From Bradyrhizobium sp. Ce-3 (GTDB lineage: Bacteria; Pseudomonadota; Alphaproteobacteria; Rhizobiales; Xanthobacteraceae), in NCBI RefSeq assembly GCF_022835695.1, contig NZ_BQUV01000003.1:496001-560000 (forward strand): 64,000 bases of DNA. The letters are read 5' to 3'. Shown piece after piece: positions 33,331 through 42,089 of this stretch. The notes under the pieces were generated by a model. The model was not told the origin of the DNA. It saw nothing but the letters and a program-made list of their open reading frames with translations, and did not search any database. Position numbers and translations under genes: made by a program. Each line of letters begins with the position of its first letter. Positions within the stretch are counted from its first letter, which is position 1.

Positions 33331-33438
33331 ATGATGCGTATCGATCCCGCTGCCGGTCATTTGGCGATAGCCGCCCGGCAGCTCCGTGATGTGCCGGCCG
33401 GCGCCGACGCCCGGCCGCCGCAGGCGCGGTCGCGATGA
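33331..33438 (+). CDS. Possible 35-residue leader ORF coupled to histidine kinase
   Basis: ATG 33331 follows AGGGGG at 7 bases spacing and opens a 35-codon frame (MMRIDPAAGHLAIAARQLRD) whose stop TGA overlaps the ATG of the histidine kinase (ATGA). The good ribosome site and the 4-base overlap suggest translational coupling. The peptide has no recognisable domain, and in a high-GC genome such a frame can arise by chance. Confidence 0.4.
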   Translation: MMRIDPAAGHLAIAARQLRDVPAGADARPPQARSR

Positions 33439-35558
33439 AGCCCGGCCCGTCCTCGGAACGCGCGGTCATCCTCGCTGCGAGCGAGCGGGACGCCGTCAGG
33501 ACGGCGCATCTGATCAAGGAAGCCGGCTACTACGCCAATATCTGCGGCGACCTCGCCGAGCTCGAGCGCCAGGTCGCAAGCGGGGCCGGCCTTGCCATCA
33601 TTGCCGACGAGGCGATCAGGACCGCCGATCTTGCCGGCCTCACCAGCTGGCTGAACGAGCAGCCGTCATGGTCGGATTTCCCGATCGTGCTGATGAGCGA
33701 GAAGGGCGGACCCGAGCGCAATCCCGAAGCGGCGCGGCTCGGCCGGGCGCTCGGCAACGTCACCTTCATCGAGCGGCCGTTCCCTCCGGCCACGCTGGTC
33801 AGCCTGGTCGCCGCCTCCGTGCGCGGCCGCCGCCGCCAGTACCAGACCCGCCAGATCCTGGAAGACCTGACCGAGAGCGAGGACCTGTTGCAGACCGCGC
33901 TCAACGCCGGCCATCTCGGCGCGCTCGAGGTTCATCTGCCGGATTTCGCGCTCGAGGCGTCGCCGACCTGCAAGGCGTTCTTCGGCCGCAGGCCCGGCGA
34001 CCCCTTCACCTATCGGGATCTGCAGGACGCCGTGCATCCCGACGACCGCGTCCGCCGCAACGACATCGTCGAGCAGACGCTGCGCAGCGGTGGCGACTAC
34101 CGGATCGAATACCGCAACATCTGGCCCGACGGCACCCAGCACTGGGTCGACGTCCGCGCCCGCGCGGTGCGCCGGGCGGACGGCAGCATCCGCTCGCTGG
34201 TCGGGGTCTGCTCCGACATCACCGCGCGCAAGACCGCGGAGATCGAGCGCGAGGCGCTGCTGGCGCAGCTCGCCGCCGAGCGCACCGCGCTTGCCGAACT
34301 CACCGCGACGCTGGAGCAGCGGGTCGAGCAGCGCACCGCCGACCTGATGAAGGAGGTCGCCGCGCGCGAGCGGGCGCAGGAGCAACTCCGCCATGCGCAG
34401 AAGATGGAGGCGATCGGCCAGCTCACCGGCGGCGTCGCGCACGACTTCAACAATCTCTTGATGGCGGTGATGGGCAATCTCGATCTGCTGCGCAAGCGGA
34501 TGCCGGAGGATCCGCGCCTGCGCCGCCTGGTCGACGGCGCATTGCAGGGCGCCGAGCGCGGCGCCTCGCTGACGCAGCGGCTGCTGGCGTTCGCGCGGCA
34601 GCAGGATCTGCGCGCGGTGCCGGTCGATCTCGGTGCCCTGCTGCGCGACATGAGCGAACTGCTCGAGCGCTCGCTCGGCCCGCGCATCGTGCTGCGGCTC
34701 GACATTCCCGAGGGACTGCCGGCGGCCTGCGTCGACACCAACCAGCTCGAGCTTGCGGTTCTCAACCTTGCGATCAACGCGCGCGACGCGATGCCGGATG
34801 GCGGCGTGATCGAGATCCGCCTCGCGGCCTCGCAGAAAGGCGATCCGGCGCTGCCGCCGGGCAATTACCTGAAGCTGTCGGTGATCGACAGCGGCACCGG
34901 CATGTCGCCGGACGTTCTGAAGCGGGCGATCGAGCCGTTCTTCTCGTCGAAGCCGGTGGGCAAGGGCACCGGGCTCGGCCTCTCGATGGTGCATGGGCTC
35001 GCGGTGCAGCTCGGCGGCGAGCTGCAGCTGTCGAGCGCGGTCGGCGAGGGCACCACGGCCGCGCTGCTGCTGCCGGTCGCGACAGCGGCGCCGGAAGCGG
35101 CAAGCCCCGTGCCGGCGCTGCGCAAGGTCAAGCGCTCGGCGGTGATCCTGCTCGTCGACGACGATCCGCTGATCGCGATGTCGACCATGGAGATGCTGGA
35201 GGACCTCGGTCATCGCGTGATCGGCACCAGCTCCGGACAGCATGCGCTCGACGTCCTCGGAAGCGACCAGGAGATCGATCTGATGATGACCGATCACGTG
35301 ATGCCCGGCATGACCGGCATCGAGCTCGCCGCGGCGGCGCGCAAGGTGCGGCCGCACCTCCTCGTCCTGCTCGCCACCGGCTATGCCGAATTGCCCGAAG
35401 GCATCCAGGTCGATCTGCCGCGGCTGGCCAAGCCCTACCACCAGGATCAGCTGCGCGAGCGGCTGGAGCAGCTGCTGGCACAGGGGGCGGGGCAGCCGAT
35501 TGCCGCAACCGGCGCCGACAGTCTCGCCACGCTTTCCAATCTCTCCCCGTCACACTGA
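33435..35558 (+). CDS. Hybrid sensor histidine kinase / response regulator
   Basis: Cytoplasmic hybrid two-component sensor of 707 residues, without membrane helices. Order: an N-terminal receiver-like region (about 10-130; [18 protein letters not shown], lacking a clear acidic pocket); a PAS domain with PAC motif (about 145-275; [25 protein letters not shown]); a coiled linker; the HisKA domain with phospho-acceptor H336 in [11 protein letters not shown]; the ATPase domain with [23 protein letters not shown] and [12 protein letters not shown]; and a C-terminal receiver starting [13 protein letters not shown] with phospho-acceptor D620 in MTDHVMPGM. The AHDFNN H-box marks the HWE-like/Pfam HisKA subgroup common in rhizobia. 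No cognate regulator adjoins. Confidence 0.94.
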   Translation: MKPGPSSERAVILAASERDAVRTAHLIKEAGYYANICGDLAELERQVASGAGLAIIADEAIRTADLAGLTSWLNEQPSWSDFPIVLMSEKGGPERNPEAARLGRALGNVTFIERPFPPATLVSLVAASVRGRRRQYQTRQILEDLTESEDLLQTALNAGHLGALEVHLPDFALEASPTCKAFFGRRPGDPFTYRDLQDAVHPDDRVRRNDIVEQTLRSGGDYRIEYRNIWPDGTQHWVDVRARAVRRADGSIRSLVGVCSDITARKTAEIEREALLAQLAAERTALAELTATLEQRVEQRTADLMKEVAARERAQEQLRHAQKMEAIGQLTGGVAHDFNNLLMAVMGNLDLLRKRMPEDPRLRRLVDGALQGAERGASLTQRLLAFARQQDLRAVPVDLGALLRDMSELLERSLGPRIVLRLDIPEGLPAACVDTNQLELAVLNLAINARDAMPDGGVIEIRLAASQKGDPALPPGNYLKLSVIDSGTGMSPDVLKRAIEPFFSSKPVGKGTGLGLSMVHGLAVQLGGELQLSSAVGEGTTAALLLPVATAAPEAASPVPALRKVKRSAVILLVDDDPLIAMSTMEMLEDLGHRVIGTSSGQHALDVLGSDQEIDLMMTDHVMPGMTGIELAAAARKVRPHLLVLLATGYAELPEGIQVDLPRLAKPYHQDQLRERLEQLLAQGAGQPIAATGADSLATLSNLSPSH

Positions 35559-35717
35559 GAGCCGCGATTACAGGGCGTCTCGACGCGCTGCCGCTAACTG
35601 CGGCCGACAATGTCGCAAACGTGATCTGCGCGCGATGGCCAGGTGGAAAGATAAACGCGTCACCGGTGTTCCTCACCTTACGTCGACCAACGACGAGCAC
35701 CGCGCGAGAGCTGCCCG

Positions 35718-36674
35718 ATGATGACGTTTACCCGACTGGCGATCTCTGCCGTTCTGGCCGGCCTGGCCATGCAGGCGTCGGCAAGCGACCTGCAATCGAG
35801 CCGTCGGTCGATCTCGTATCGCACGGTGGACGTTCTGGGCCTCAATATCTTCTACCGCGAAGCCGGGCCGGCCGACGCACCCGTCGTGCTGTTGCTGCAC
35901 GGCTTTCCCTCCTCATCGAGGATGTGGGAGCCGCTGCTGCCTCTGCTCGCCGACAAGTACCATGTGATTGCCCCTGACTATCCGGGATTCGGCAACAGCA
36001 GCGCGCCTGCGCCGTCCAGCTTCGAATACACCTTCGACAACCTCGCGCGCGTGACGAACGAGTTCACGACAAAGCTCGGTCTTGGTCACTATGTGCTGTT
36101 CATGCAGGACTATGGCGGGCCCGTCGGCTTCCGCCTGGCGCTTGCGCACCCCGAACGTATCAGTGCCATCATCATCCAGAACGCGGTCGCCCACGAACAG
36201 GGTTTGGGCCCGGTTTGGGAAGCGCGCAGGAAATTCTGGGCGGATCCGGCCGGCGAGCTCGACAAGCTGAAGGCCAACTTCACCTCCGCCGAGGCGACGC
36301 GTTTGCGTCATGTCGGCACGAGCCCGCATCCCGATCGCTACGATCCCGATCTGTGGATCGACGAAACGGCGTTTCTGTCCCGACCGGGCCAGGCCGACAT
36401 CCAGGCCACGCTGTTCCTGGATTACCGGACCAACGTTGCTTCCTATCCGCTCTGGCAAAAATGGCTTCGCGAGACGCAGCCGCGAACCCTCGTCCTCTGG
36501 GGCAAATACGACCCGTCGTTCACCGTCGCCGGCGCAACCGCTTATGCCGGGGATGTACCGAAAGCCGAAGTGCACATCCTGGATGCAGGACATTTCGCGC
36601 TCGACGAAGCGACCGACGAGATCGCCGCACTGGTTCTCGACTTCCTTGCGCGTCTGGACCGGCACGAGCAATGA
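35718..36674 (+). CDS. Exported alpha/beta hydrolase, epoxide hydrolase/dehalogenase-like
   Basis: A 318-residue alpha/beta hydrolase with a signal peptide (MMTFTRLAISAVLAGLAMQ, cleaved near ASAS). HGFPSSSRMW gives the oxyanion hole. The nucleophile elbow is FMQDYGGPVG, with aspartate D131 where lipases have serine, as in haloalkane dehalogenases and epoxide hydrolases. The general base is H292 in DAGHFALDE, and the relay acid is likely in GKYDPSF. Tryptophan or tyrosine partners for halide or epoxide activation cannot be settled by eye. Periplasmic location is unusual for the subgroup, which is mostly cytosolic. Confidence 0.88.
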   Translation: MMTFTRLAISAVLAGLAMQASASDLQSSRRSISYRTVDVLGLNIFYREAGPADAPVVLLLHGFPSSSRMWEPLLPLLADKYHVIAPDYPGFGNSSAPAPSSFEYTFDNLARVTNEFTTKLGLGHYVLFMQDYGGPVGFRLALAHPERISAIIIQNAVAHEQGLGPVWEARRKFWADPAGELDKLKANFTSAEATRLRHVGTSPHPDRYDPDLWIDETAFLSRPGQADIQATLFLDYRTNVASYPLWQKWLRETQPRTLVLWGKYDPSFTVAGATAYAGDVPKAEVHILDAGHFALDEATDEIAALVLDFLARLDRHEQ

Positions 36675-36700
36675 CGGCGATAATTTGCGCGATCGTCGCC

Positions 36701-38263
36701 TCACCCCACCATGCGGTCGCGGCCGGACCAGAAGCGCGCTTTCAGCACCTTCTTGTCGACCTTGCCGACGCCGGTCATCGGCAGCTCCTTGACGAACTGG
36801 ATCTGCTTCGGTGCGTGCGCCGAGCCTTTCTTCGCCTTGACCAGGCCGATCAGCTCGTCGGCGTTGGGTGAAGCACCCTCGCGCGCCACCACGACGGCGG
36901 TGACGGCCTCGCCCCATTTGTCGTCGGGCACGCCGACCACGGCGACCATCGCGACATCGGCGTGCTGCGACAGCACATCCTCGACTTCGCGTGGAAAAAT
37001 GTTGAAGCCGCCGGAGACGATCATGTCCTTCTTGCGGTCGAGGATGAACATGTAGCCGCGCTCGTCCTTGCGGGCGATGTCGCCGGTGTGCAGCCAGCCG
37101 CTTTTCAGCGTCTCCGCCGTGATGTCGGGCCGCTTCCAGTATTCGGCCATCACATGCGTGGCGCGCACGCAGATCTCGCCGGCCTCGCCGGTCGCGACCT
37201 CCTGGTCGTCCTGATCGAGGATCTTGACCTGGCAGGCGGTGATCGGGAAGCCGCAGGACAGGAACAGCTCCGGTGTCTTCGGGTCATGGTCGGCCTTGCG
37301 TAGCACCGAGACCGGATAGCATTCGGTCTGGCCATAGAGCTGCGAGAACACCGGGCCGATCCGCTCGATGCCTTCGACCAGCCGGCTCGGCGACATCGCG
37401 GAGGCGCCGTAGAGCAACAGCTCGAGCGAGGAGAGATCGGTCTTGGAAAGCGCCGGATGATCCAGCATCACATAGATCATGGTCGGCACGAACAGCGTGA
37501 AGTTGATCTTCTCGCGCGCGATGGTCGTGAACACGGCTTCCGGATCGAATCCCTTCAGCATGTGCACGGTGCCGCCGCGCATCAGCGTCGGCAGCACTTT
37601 CGTACCCGCGACATGGCTGATCGGCGCGACGGTCAGGTAGCGCGGTGTCTCCGGAATCTCGAAGTCGGCGAGGATGGCCGCGGCGAAGCCGCCATATTCG
37701 CGGTGATAGCGCAGCGCGCCCTTGGATTTACCGGTCGTGCCGCCGGTGTAGTTCAAGGTCGAGATATCGTCCGCGCCGGCGAAATTTTTGGCGGTCGCGC
37801 TGCCGGCATCCTCGACCACCTGCAACAGGTCGGCGCCGTAATCCGCCGGGCCGAGCGTGAATACGGTCTTCAGGCCAGGGGCTTTCGCCGCCAGCTCGCC
37901 GCCGCGGTCGAGAAACGTGATGCCGTCGACGATCAGCATCTCGGCCTCGGAATCCTCGATCTGGAACAGCTGGTCGTCGAGCGAGCCGAGCGGGTGCAGC
38001 CAGGTGATCGCGAGCCGCGACAATTGCGCGGCGACCCCGGCGCACCAGCTGTCGGCGCGGTTCGCGGTCAGGAAGGCGACGCGGGTGCCCGGCGCAAGGC
38101 CGAGCCGCATGAACACGCTCTGCATTCGTCCGATCAAATCGGTCGCGCCCTGGTAGCTGAGCGAGCCGCCCGGCCAGGCGAAGGCGGTGCGCGACGGATA
38201 GCGCGCCAGCGCCCGCAGGGTCTGCTCGCACACCGCCGGAAATGCATAGAGCGGATTGCTCAT
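36701..38263 (-). CDS. Acyl-CoA ligase (AMP-binding protein)
   Basis: ATP-dependent acyl- or aryl-CoA synthetase of 520 residues. The signature STLNYTGGTTGKSKGALRYH lies near residues 168-187, LYGQTECYPVS near 315, GWLHTGDIARKDERGYMF near 397, and DRKKDMIVSGGFNIFP, with the catalytic lysine in MTGVGKVDKKVLK. It is distinct in sequence from fadD and prpE in this window. The substrate cannot be told; medium-chain fatty acids or aromatic acids are common for the group. It is convergent with the hydrolase gene and diverges from a nitronate monooxygenase gene. Confidence 0.9.
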   Translation of the reverse strand: MSNPLYAFPAVCEQTLRALARYPSRTAFAWPGGSLSYQGATDLIGRMQSVFMRLGLAPGTRVAFLTANRADSWCAGVAAQLSRLAITWLHPLGSLDDQLFQIEDSEAEMLIVDGITFLDRGGELAAKAPGLKTVFTLGPADYGADLLQVVEDAGSATAKNFAGADDISTLNYTGGTTGKSKGALRYHREYGGFAAAILADFEIPETPRYLTVAPISHVAGTKVLPTLMRGGTVHMLKGFDPEAVFTTIAREKINFTLFVPTMIYVMLDHPALSKTDLSSLELLLYGASAMSPSRLVEGIERIGPVFSQLYGQTECYPVSVLRKADHDPKTPELFLSCGFPITACQVKILDQDDQEVATGEAGEICVRATHVMAEYWKRPDITAETLKSGWLHTGDIARKDERGYMFILDRKKDMIVSGGFNIFPREVEDVLSQHADVAMVAVVGVPDDKWGEAVTAVVVAREGASPNADELIGLVKAKKGSAHAPKQIQFVKELPMTGVGKVDKKVLKARFWSGRDRMVG

Positions 38264-38323
38264 GTCGTTGTCCCTCCCGCCTTTGTCTTTGGCTTCTCTC
38301 GTGCCAATGTTGGCGATAACGCT

Positions 38324-38375
38324 AAAGCATGATCCGGAAAAGTGGAACCCGGTTTTCCGAGAAGATCATGCTCAA
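38324..38375. repeat. Dispersed palindromic repeat (AAAGCATGATCCGGAAAAGTG family)
   Basis: AAAGCATGATCCGGAAAAGTG and the inverse TTTTCCGAGAAGATCATGCTC form an imperfect palindrome. Other copies are at 41305-41350 (partial) and 43088-43139. It is followed by GAGAGCGAGATGCGATGTAG and a second short inverted repeat before the monooxygenase start. Confidence 0.75.
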
Positions 38376-38421
38376 ACAAGAATCGAGAGCGAGATGCGAT
38401 GTAGTCGCATCACGATCGAGT

Positions 38422-39420
38422 ATGATGCAGGGAAGAAACAACTTGTCCGCTGATCTTCTTGCGCGTTTTCGCAACCGGCTTCGGCTGCCGTTGATTGCAG
38501 CACCGATGTTTCTGGTGTCCGGTGCCGAACTGGTGGTAGCCGCCTGCCGCAACGGCGTGATCGGCTCGTTTCCGACGGTGAATTGCCGTGAGACGGAACA
38601 GCTCGATGCGTGGCTCGGCGACATCGAGCAACGCTTGCAGGCGCATGAAGATGCGAGTGGCGTTGCTGCAGCACCGGTCTGTCCGAACCTGATCGTGCAT
38701 CGCTCCAACACGCGGCTGGAGCAGGATCTCGCGGTGCTGCTGCGGCACAAGCCCGAGCTTGTGATCACCTCGGTCGGCTCGCCCGCGCCGGTACTTAGCC
38801 CCCTGCACGATGCCGGCGCGCTGGTGTTCGCCGACGTCGCCTCGATCCGTCATGCCGAGCGCGCGGCAGCGGTCGGCGCCGACGGGCTCGTGCTGCTCAC
38901 CGCGGGCGCGGGCGGGCAGACCGGCTGGCTCAATCCGTTCGTGTTCGTCCGCGCGGTGCGCAACTTCTTCGACGGCCCGATCGTGCTCGCCGGCGGCATC
39001 AGCGACGGCCACGCGCTGCGCGCCGCCGAGGCGCTCGGCTGCGACCTCGCCTATATGGGCACCAAGTTCATCGCGACGCGCGAGAGCATGGCCGATGCGC
39101 GGTACAAGCAGATGCTGGTCGAGGCCAGCGCCGACGACATCCTGCTGACGACCGCGTTCACCGGCCTGCAGACCAACATGCTGCGTCCCTCGATCGAGGC
39201 CGCCGGTCTCGATCCCGACGATCTGCCGGCGCGTGGCGCGATCGACATCGGCAAGGATATCGACATCGGCGCCCGCGAAAGCCGCCCGAAGCGCTGGCGC
39301 GACATCTGGAGCGGCGGTCATTCCACATCGGGGGTGACTGGGGTGCTCGCGGTCGACGATCTCGTGGCGCAGACCATCGCGGAATACGAGGCGGCAAGCG
39401 CGCGGGTGCGGCTCGGCTGA
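38422..39420 (+). CDS. Nitronate monooxygenase family flavoprotein (second copy)
   Basis: Paralogue of the protein at 31479, 332 aa from ATG 38422 (MMQGRNNLSADLLARFRNRL). An open frame runs up to 38329, but that stretch is the dispersed repeat and is not likely coding. Shared features: LIAAPMFLVSGAELVVAACR, GSFPTVNCRETEQLDAWL, TAGAGGQTGWLNPFVFVRAV, GGISDGHALRAAEALGCDLA and YMGTKFIATRESMAD. Identity to the first copy is moderate, so it is an old duplication. It stands alone, without the thioesterase partner of the first copy. Confidence 0.92.
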   Translation: MMQGRNNLSADLLARFRNRLRLPLIAAPMFLVSGAELVVAACRNGVIGSFPTVNCRETEQLDAWLGDIEQRLQAHEDASGVAAAPVCPNLIVHRSNTRLEQDLAVLLRHKPELVITSVGSPAPVLSPLHDAGALVFADVASIRHAERAAAVGADGLVLLTAGAGGQTGWLNPFVFVRAVRNFFDGPIVLAGGISDGHALRAAEALGCDLAYMGTKFIATRESMADARYKQMLVEASADDILLTTAFTGLQTNMLRPSIEAAGLDPDDLPARGAIDIGKDIDIGARESRPKRWRDIWSGGHSTSGVTGVLAVDDLVAQTIAEYEAASARVRLG

Positions 39421-39471
39421 CCCGCGGAAACATGGTATTATCGCGCAAGCGCCACAAGGCTTAAAGCGAGC

Positions 39472-39522
39472 GACCCCAGCAACCTTGGGGGCCTGTGTGA
39501 AGGGAGGCTGGCTGCTGGGGTC
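39472..39522 (+). other. Structured hairpin with alternative pairing inside the element
   Basis: GACCCCAGC at 39472-39480 pairs perfectly with GCTGGGGTC at 39514-39522, with an inner GCCT/AGGC pairing. CCCCA at 39474-39478 can instead pair with TGGGG at 39486-39490, and the two pairings exclude each other. It may be an RNA structure of the element or a chance palindrome; I cannot match it to a known riboswitch. Confidence 0.4.
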
Positions 39523-39556
39523 CTCTACCGGCCCGATGCGCCGAGCGCGGTTGCTG

Positions 39557-39646
39557 TCACTCCACGTACATAACGACGCCAATGATGACGAGCGGGCTTA
39601 GTCCGAGGAGCACGATGCAAATGCTTACGAGTAGGTCTCTGCCCAT
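39557..39646 (-). CDS. Possible 29-residue single-helix membrane peptide
   Basis: ATG 39646 follows AGGAG with 7-8 bases spacing, a near-ideal ribosome site. The 29-residue product MGRDLLVSICIVLLGLSPLV then IIGVVMYVE is one hydrophobic helix with charged ends. The same frame stays open upstream for another 149 codons, but that stretch covers palindromic repeats and lacks coding character, so only the short form is supported. It lies inside the MITE-like element. Short hydrophobic peptides can be toxins or regulators of membrane proteins; no antitoxin is evident. Confidence 0.5.
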   Translation of the reverse strand: MGRDLLVSICIVLLGLSPLVIIGVVMYVE

Positions 39647-39919
39647 GACACAACTCCTAGCGTTCAGGAGCGTATGCATGATGGAATGCCGTGGGCCAGT
39701 GCAGTTTGTGCCTTCAGCAACAGAGCGAAACAGAATCTCCGCCCAGTGCTTAAATTTCCTCCAACACCACCTGCTCAAGTTCCAGTGCCGCAACGCACGC
39801 AAGAAAGAAGAGCACGACGCCCTGAGCGAAATGGACGGCATTCGGCGCGCCCGCTTGTGGCGTTTGCGCCATAATACCGCGGAAACATGGTCCCGGATTT
39901 CACCGAGCCTCCCGCTTCT

Positions 39920-40045
39920 CCTTCCCCCTGAAAGGGGGAAGGTCGGGATGGGGGGCAGCCGCAGGCGATGCTGCAAGCTCAGAGAGCGGATCCCCACCCG
40001 CTTTGCTCTGACGAGCAAAGCGACCTCCCCTTTCCAAGGGGAGGT
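39920..40045. repeat. Cluster of three REP-type hairpins
   Basis: Three perfect hairpins lie in a row: CCTTCCCCCT/AGGGGGAAGG (39920-39942), CTTTGCTC/GAGCAAAG (40001-40020) and ACCTCCCCTT/AAGGGGAGGT (40023-40045). They resemble the element at 10965-11134. The rest of the gap up to the next gene at 40223 shows nothing more. Confidence 0.7.
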
Positions 40046-40222
40046 TTGAGCATCCGTAGGCGCGGACGGAGCGCAGCGTAAGTCCGCGAACAACCGATGC
40101 GAGACGGCCGCTCAAACCCGGCCCGTTCGCTTAACGCGGCATTAACCATGCCAGTCCCAACTATGCGTCATGGGATGGTCCGTCAGCCACGGCTGGCCGC
40201 CCGGCAGTTGTGGGAATGCGAC

Positions 40223-40465
40223 ATGGCTTTTGAGGCGCTCTCCAAGACCCAGGCCTCACTCGATGAGCTCCGGACCCGGGTGTTCTATGCCCTGCAGCGG
40301 CATCCGCTGTGCCGTCAGGTCGAATTCGACATCGTCAGCACGCCGCGCACGCGCCGCACCAACTGGACGGTCAGCATGCACGCGGTTCAGCCCGGGGCGC
40401 TGTGGACCGCACATGAGATCGTGGCCGACATCCAGGAAGCCTACGAGCTCGACGTCGCGGCCTGA
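40223..40465 (+). CDS. Conserved hypothetical small protein
   Basis: An 80-residue soluble protein from ATG 40223 (MAFEALSKTQASLDELRTRV). The frame is open upstream to 40097, but that part covers repeat DNA. The core FYALQRHPLCRQVEFDIVST, then NWTVSMHAVQPGALWTAHEI, has the composition of a compact alpha/beta fold. I recognise no named family; similar short proteins are conserved in Bradyrhizobium. Support is by coding character and regular codon use. Confidence 0.65.
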   Translation: MAFEALSKTQASLDELRTRVFYALQRHPLCRQVEFDIVSTPRTRRTNWTVSMHAVQPGALWTAHEIVADIQEAYELDVAA

Positions 40466-40562
40466 TTTTCGGGCCGTTTCGGGACGATTTCACCTATTTG
40501 GCGCCGTCATGGCACGCTAACGCCGCATTTCGCGCGCAGTTTGCGGTGACACCGGCCCGGCA

Positions 40563-41306
40563 ATGGAGTTGTTTTTGACCAGAGCCATCACCCTCGCCGC
40601 GCTGACCAGCCTCCTCCTCGCCGGCGCTGCGATCACAGCCATTCTCGGCCGTGACAGCCTGCCGGCGGCGCAGGCCGACATTGGCCCGGTCGCCAACCGG
40701 GCCAGCAAGCAGGACAAGCTCGCGGTCACGACGCTTGCCGCTGCCTCCTTCGAGGCGCCCCGGCCGACCGAGCCATCAGCCCAGCCGTCGCCGCTGCTGC
40801 TGCGGGCGCAAGCCGCCATTCCGGGCGCGACCGATACGGTGCGTCAGGCCTATGCCTCCGCGGAGCCTGCCGATCTCGGCCTGCCGAAGTTCAACGATCC
40901 CGTCGATGCGGCCCAGCCCAAGATCGCCGAGCCCGCACCCGCGCCGGCTGCCGCCGCGCCGCCGAAGCCCAAGGCTGCCGCCAAGCCGGCGCCGCAGAAG
41001 AGCTACACGCTGCTCAGCGATGCGCAGATCGCCGGCATCAAGGACCGGCTCAAGCTGTCGTCGTCGCAGGAATATTACTGGCCGGCGGTCGAGACCGCGC
41101 TGCGTGCCGTCGCCCGGAAGATCCACGCCAAGCGTCAGGGCGATCCCGCCGCGGGCACCATGCCGATCGACCCCGACTCCGAGGAAGTCCAGCAGCTGAA
41201 ATCGGCGGCGATGCCGCTGCTGTTCCAGCTCCGCGAGGACCAGAAGAACGAGGTGCGTTCGCTGGCGCGCCTGATCGGCCTCGAGCGCGTCGCCTCGATG
41301 ATCTAA
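40563..41306 (+). CDS. Membrane-anchored periplasmic protein, unknown function
   Basis: A 247-residue protein with one N-terminal helix (ITLAALTSLLLAGAAITAIL), a Pro/Ala-rich linker (PAPAPAAAAPPKPKAAAKPA) and a C-terminal helical domain: LLSDAQIAGIKDRLKLSSSQ, then YYWPAVETALRAVARKI, then LLFQLREDQKNEVRSLARL. The last part resembles the Spy/CpxP LTXXQ-type helical domains that sense envelope stress, but the match is loose. The start ATG 40563 could also be the TTG at 40575. The stop TAA is the first base set of a dispersed repeat. Confidence 0.75.
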   Translation: MELFLTRAITLAALTSLLLAGAAITAILGRDSLPAAQADIGPVANRASKQDKLAVTTLAAASFEAPRPTEPSAQPSPLLLRAQAAIPGATDTVRQAYASAEPADLGLPKFNDPVDAAQPKIAEPAPAPAAAAPPKPKAAAKPAPQKSYTLLSDAQIAGIKDRLKLSSSQEYYWPAVETALRAVARKIHAKRQGDPAAGTMPIDPDSEEVQQLKSAAMPLLFQLREDQKNEVRSLARLIGLERVASMI

Positions 41307-41350
41307 AGCCTGATCCGGAAAAGTGCGAACGGGGTTCGGATCGCACCGAA
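41305..41350. repeat. Partial dispersed repeat (AAAGCCTGATCCGGAAAAGTG)
   Basis: A truncated copy of the repeat seen at 38324 and 43088. It starts within the stop codon of the preceding gene and ends before the methyltransferase. Confidence 0.6.
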
Positions 41351-41373
41351 CCCGCGCTTTTTCAACATCCGCT

Positions 41374-42039
41374 TCAGCCGAGCCGCATCGACAGCTCGAC
41401 GTCGTCGCCGAACGGCGTCGACAGATAGCCGTTCGCCGGCGAGCGCACGCGCGCCAGATAGTCGGGGCTGTAATCGGCATTGTCGGCGACGACGAAGGCG
41501 CCCGGCTTCAGCCGGCTTTCCACGAGATCGAGGATATCGGGATAGAGCGCCTTGGCGCCGTCGAGCAGCACGAGATCGATCGTATCGGGCAAATCGGCGC
41601 GCAGCGTTTTCAGCGCATCACCCTCGCGGATCTCGACCAGGTCGTCGAGGCCGCCGGCGACGAGATGGTCCCGCGCCCGCGCCACCTTCGACGATTCGAA
41701 CTCGCTGGTGATCAGGCGGCCGCCGCCATTGTCGCGCAGTGCGGCGGCAAGATGAAGTGTCGAGATGCCGAACGAGGTGCCGAACTCGACGATGTTCCGC
41801 GCCCGCGCGCCACGCGCCAGCATGTAGAGCAGCGCACCGGTCTCGCGCGAGACCGCGAGCGGCACGTTGTTGAAGCGGCCGTAGAGCGTGCGGTAGTCGG
41901 TCCTGCTGCGCATCAGGCGCGCCTGTTCCTCGTCGGAAAGGTCGGCCACCGCGCGCCGGGTTTCTTCCCTCGCGGCGGAGGCTTGCTCGAACAGGCGGTC
42001 GAGCAGGCCTGTGAGCTCGGGTGAGATGAGGGCGGTCAT
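41374..42039 (-). CDS. Class I SAM-dependent O-methyltransferase
   Basis: Methyltransferase of the catechol/caffeoyl-CoA O-methyltransferase class (Methyltransf_24/3), 221 aa. The SAM pocket is NIVEFGTSFGISTLHLAAAL, followed by the acidic loop ITSEFESSK and the metal/substrate motif LVLLDGAKALYPDIL, with VADNADYSP near the end. The target is probably a small phenolic or catechol compound. It diverges from a TetR regulator; a palindrome in the 94-bp gap is the likely control site. Confidence 0.92.
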   Translation of the reverse strand: MTALISPELTGLLDRLFEQASAAREETRRAVADLSDEEQARLMRSRTDYRTLYGRFNNVPLAVSRETGALLYMLARGARARNIVEFGTSFGISTLHLAAALRDNGGGRLITSEFESSKVARARDHLVAGGLDDLVEIREGDALKTLRADLPDTIDLVLLDGAKALYPDILDLVESRLKPGAFVVADNADYSPDYLARVRSPANGYLSTPFGDDVELSMRLG

Positions 42040-42089
42040 GTCGGTCTCCGGTGCAAAAAGCGGCGCGTCCTTGCGCCTCGCCAGAAATA

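Larger units (their letters stand above)
39422..39890. mobile_element. MITE-like element with terminal inverted repeats and 14-bp direct repeats
   Basis: CCGCGGAAACATGG occurs at 39422-39435 and again at 39877-39890. Between them, the left end TATTATCGCGCAAGCGCCAC and the inverted right end TATTATGGCGCAAACGCCAC match over about 23 bases with two mismatches. This is the layout of a 441-bp transposed element with a target-site duplication of 10-14 bp (the GG/CC boundary is ambiguous). It holds no transposase, so it would depend on one elsewhere. It carries the possible 29-residue peptide gene and a structured hairpin. The base composition is less GC-rich than the surroundings. The family is not known to me. 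Confidence 0.7.

Noticed and set aside
38329-38421. N-terminal extension of the second nitronate monooxygenase
   Set aside because: The extension is encoded by the dispersed AAAGCATGATCCGG repeat and is absent from the paralogue; the start at 38422 fits the family.
39557-40093. 178-codon version of the small membrane peptide gene
   Set aside because: The upstream 149 codons cross palindromic repeats and the element boundary and have no coding character; only the last 29 codons have a ribosome site.
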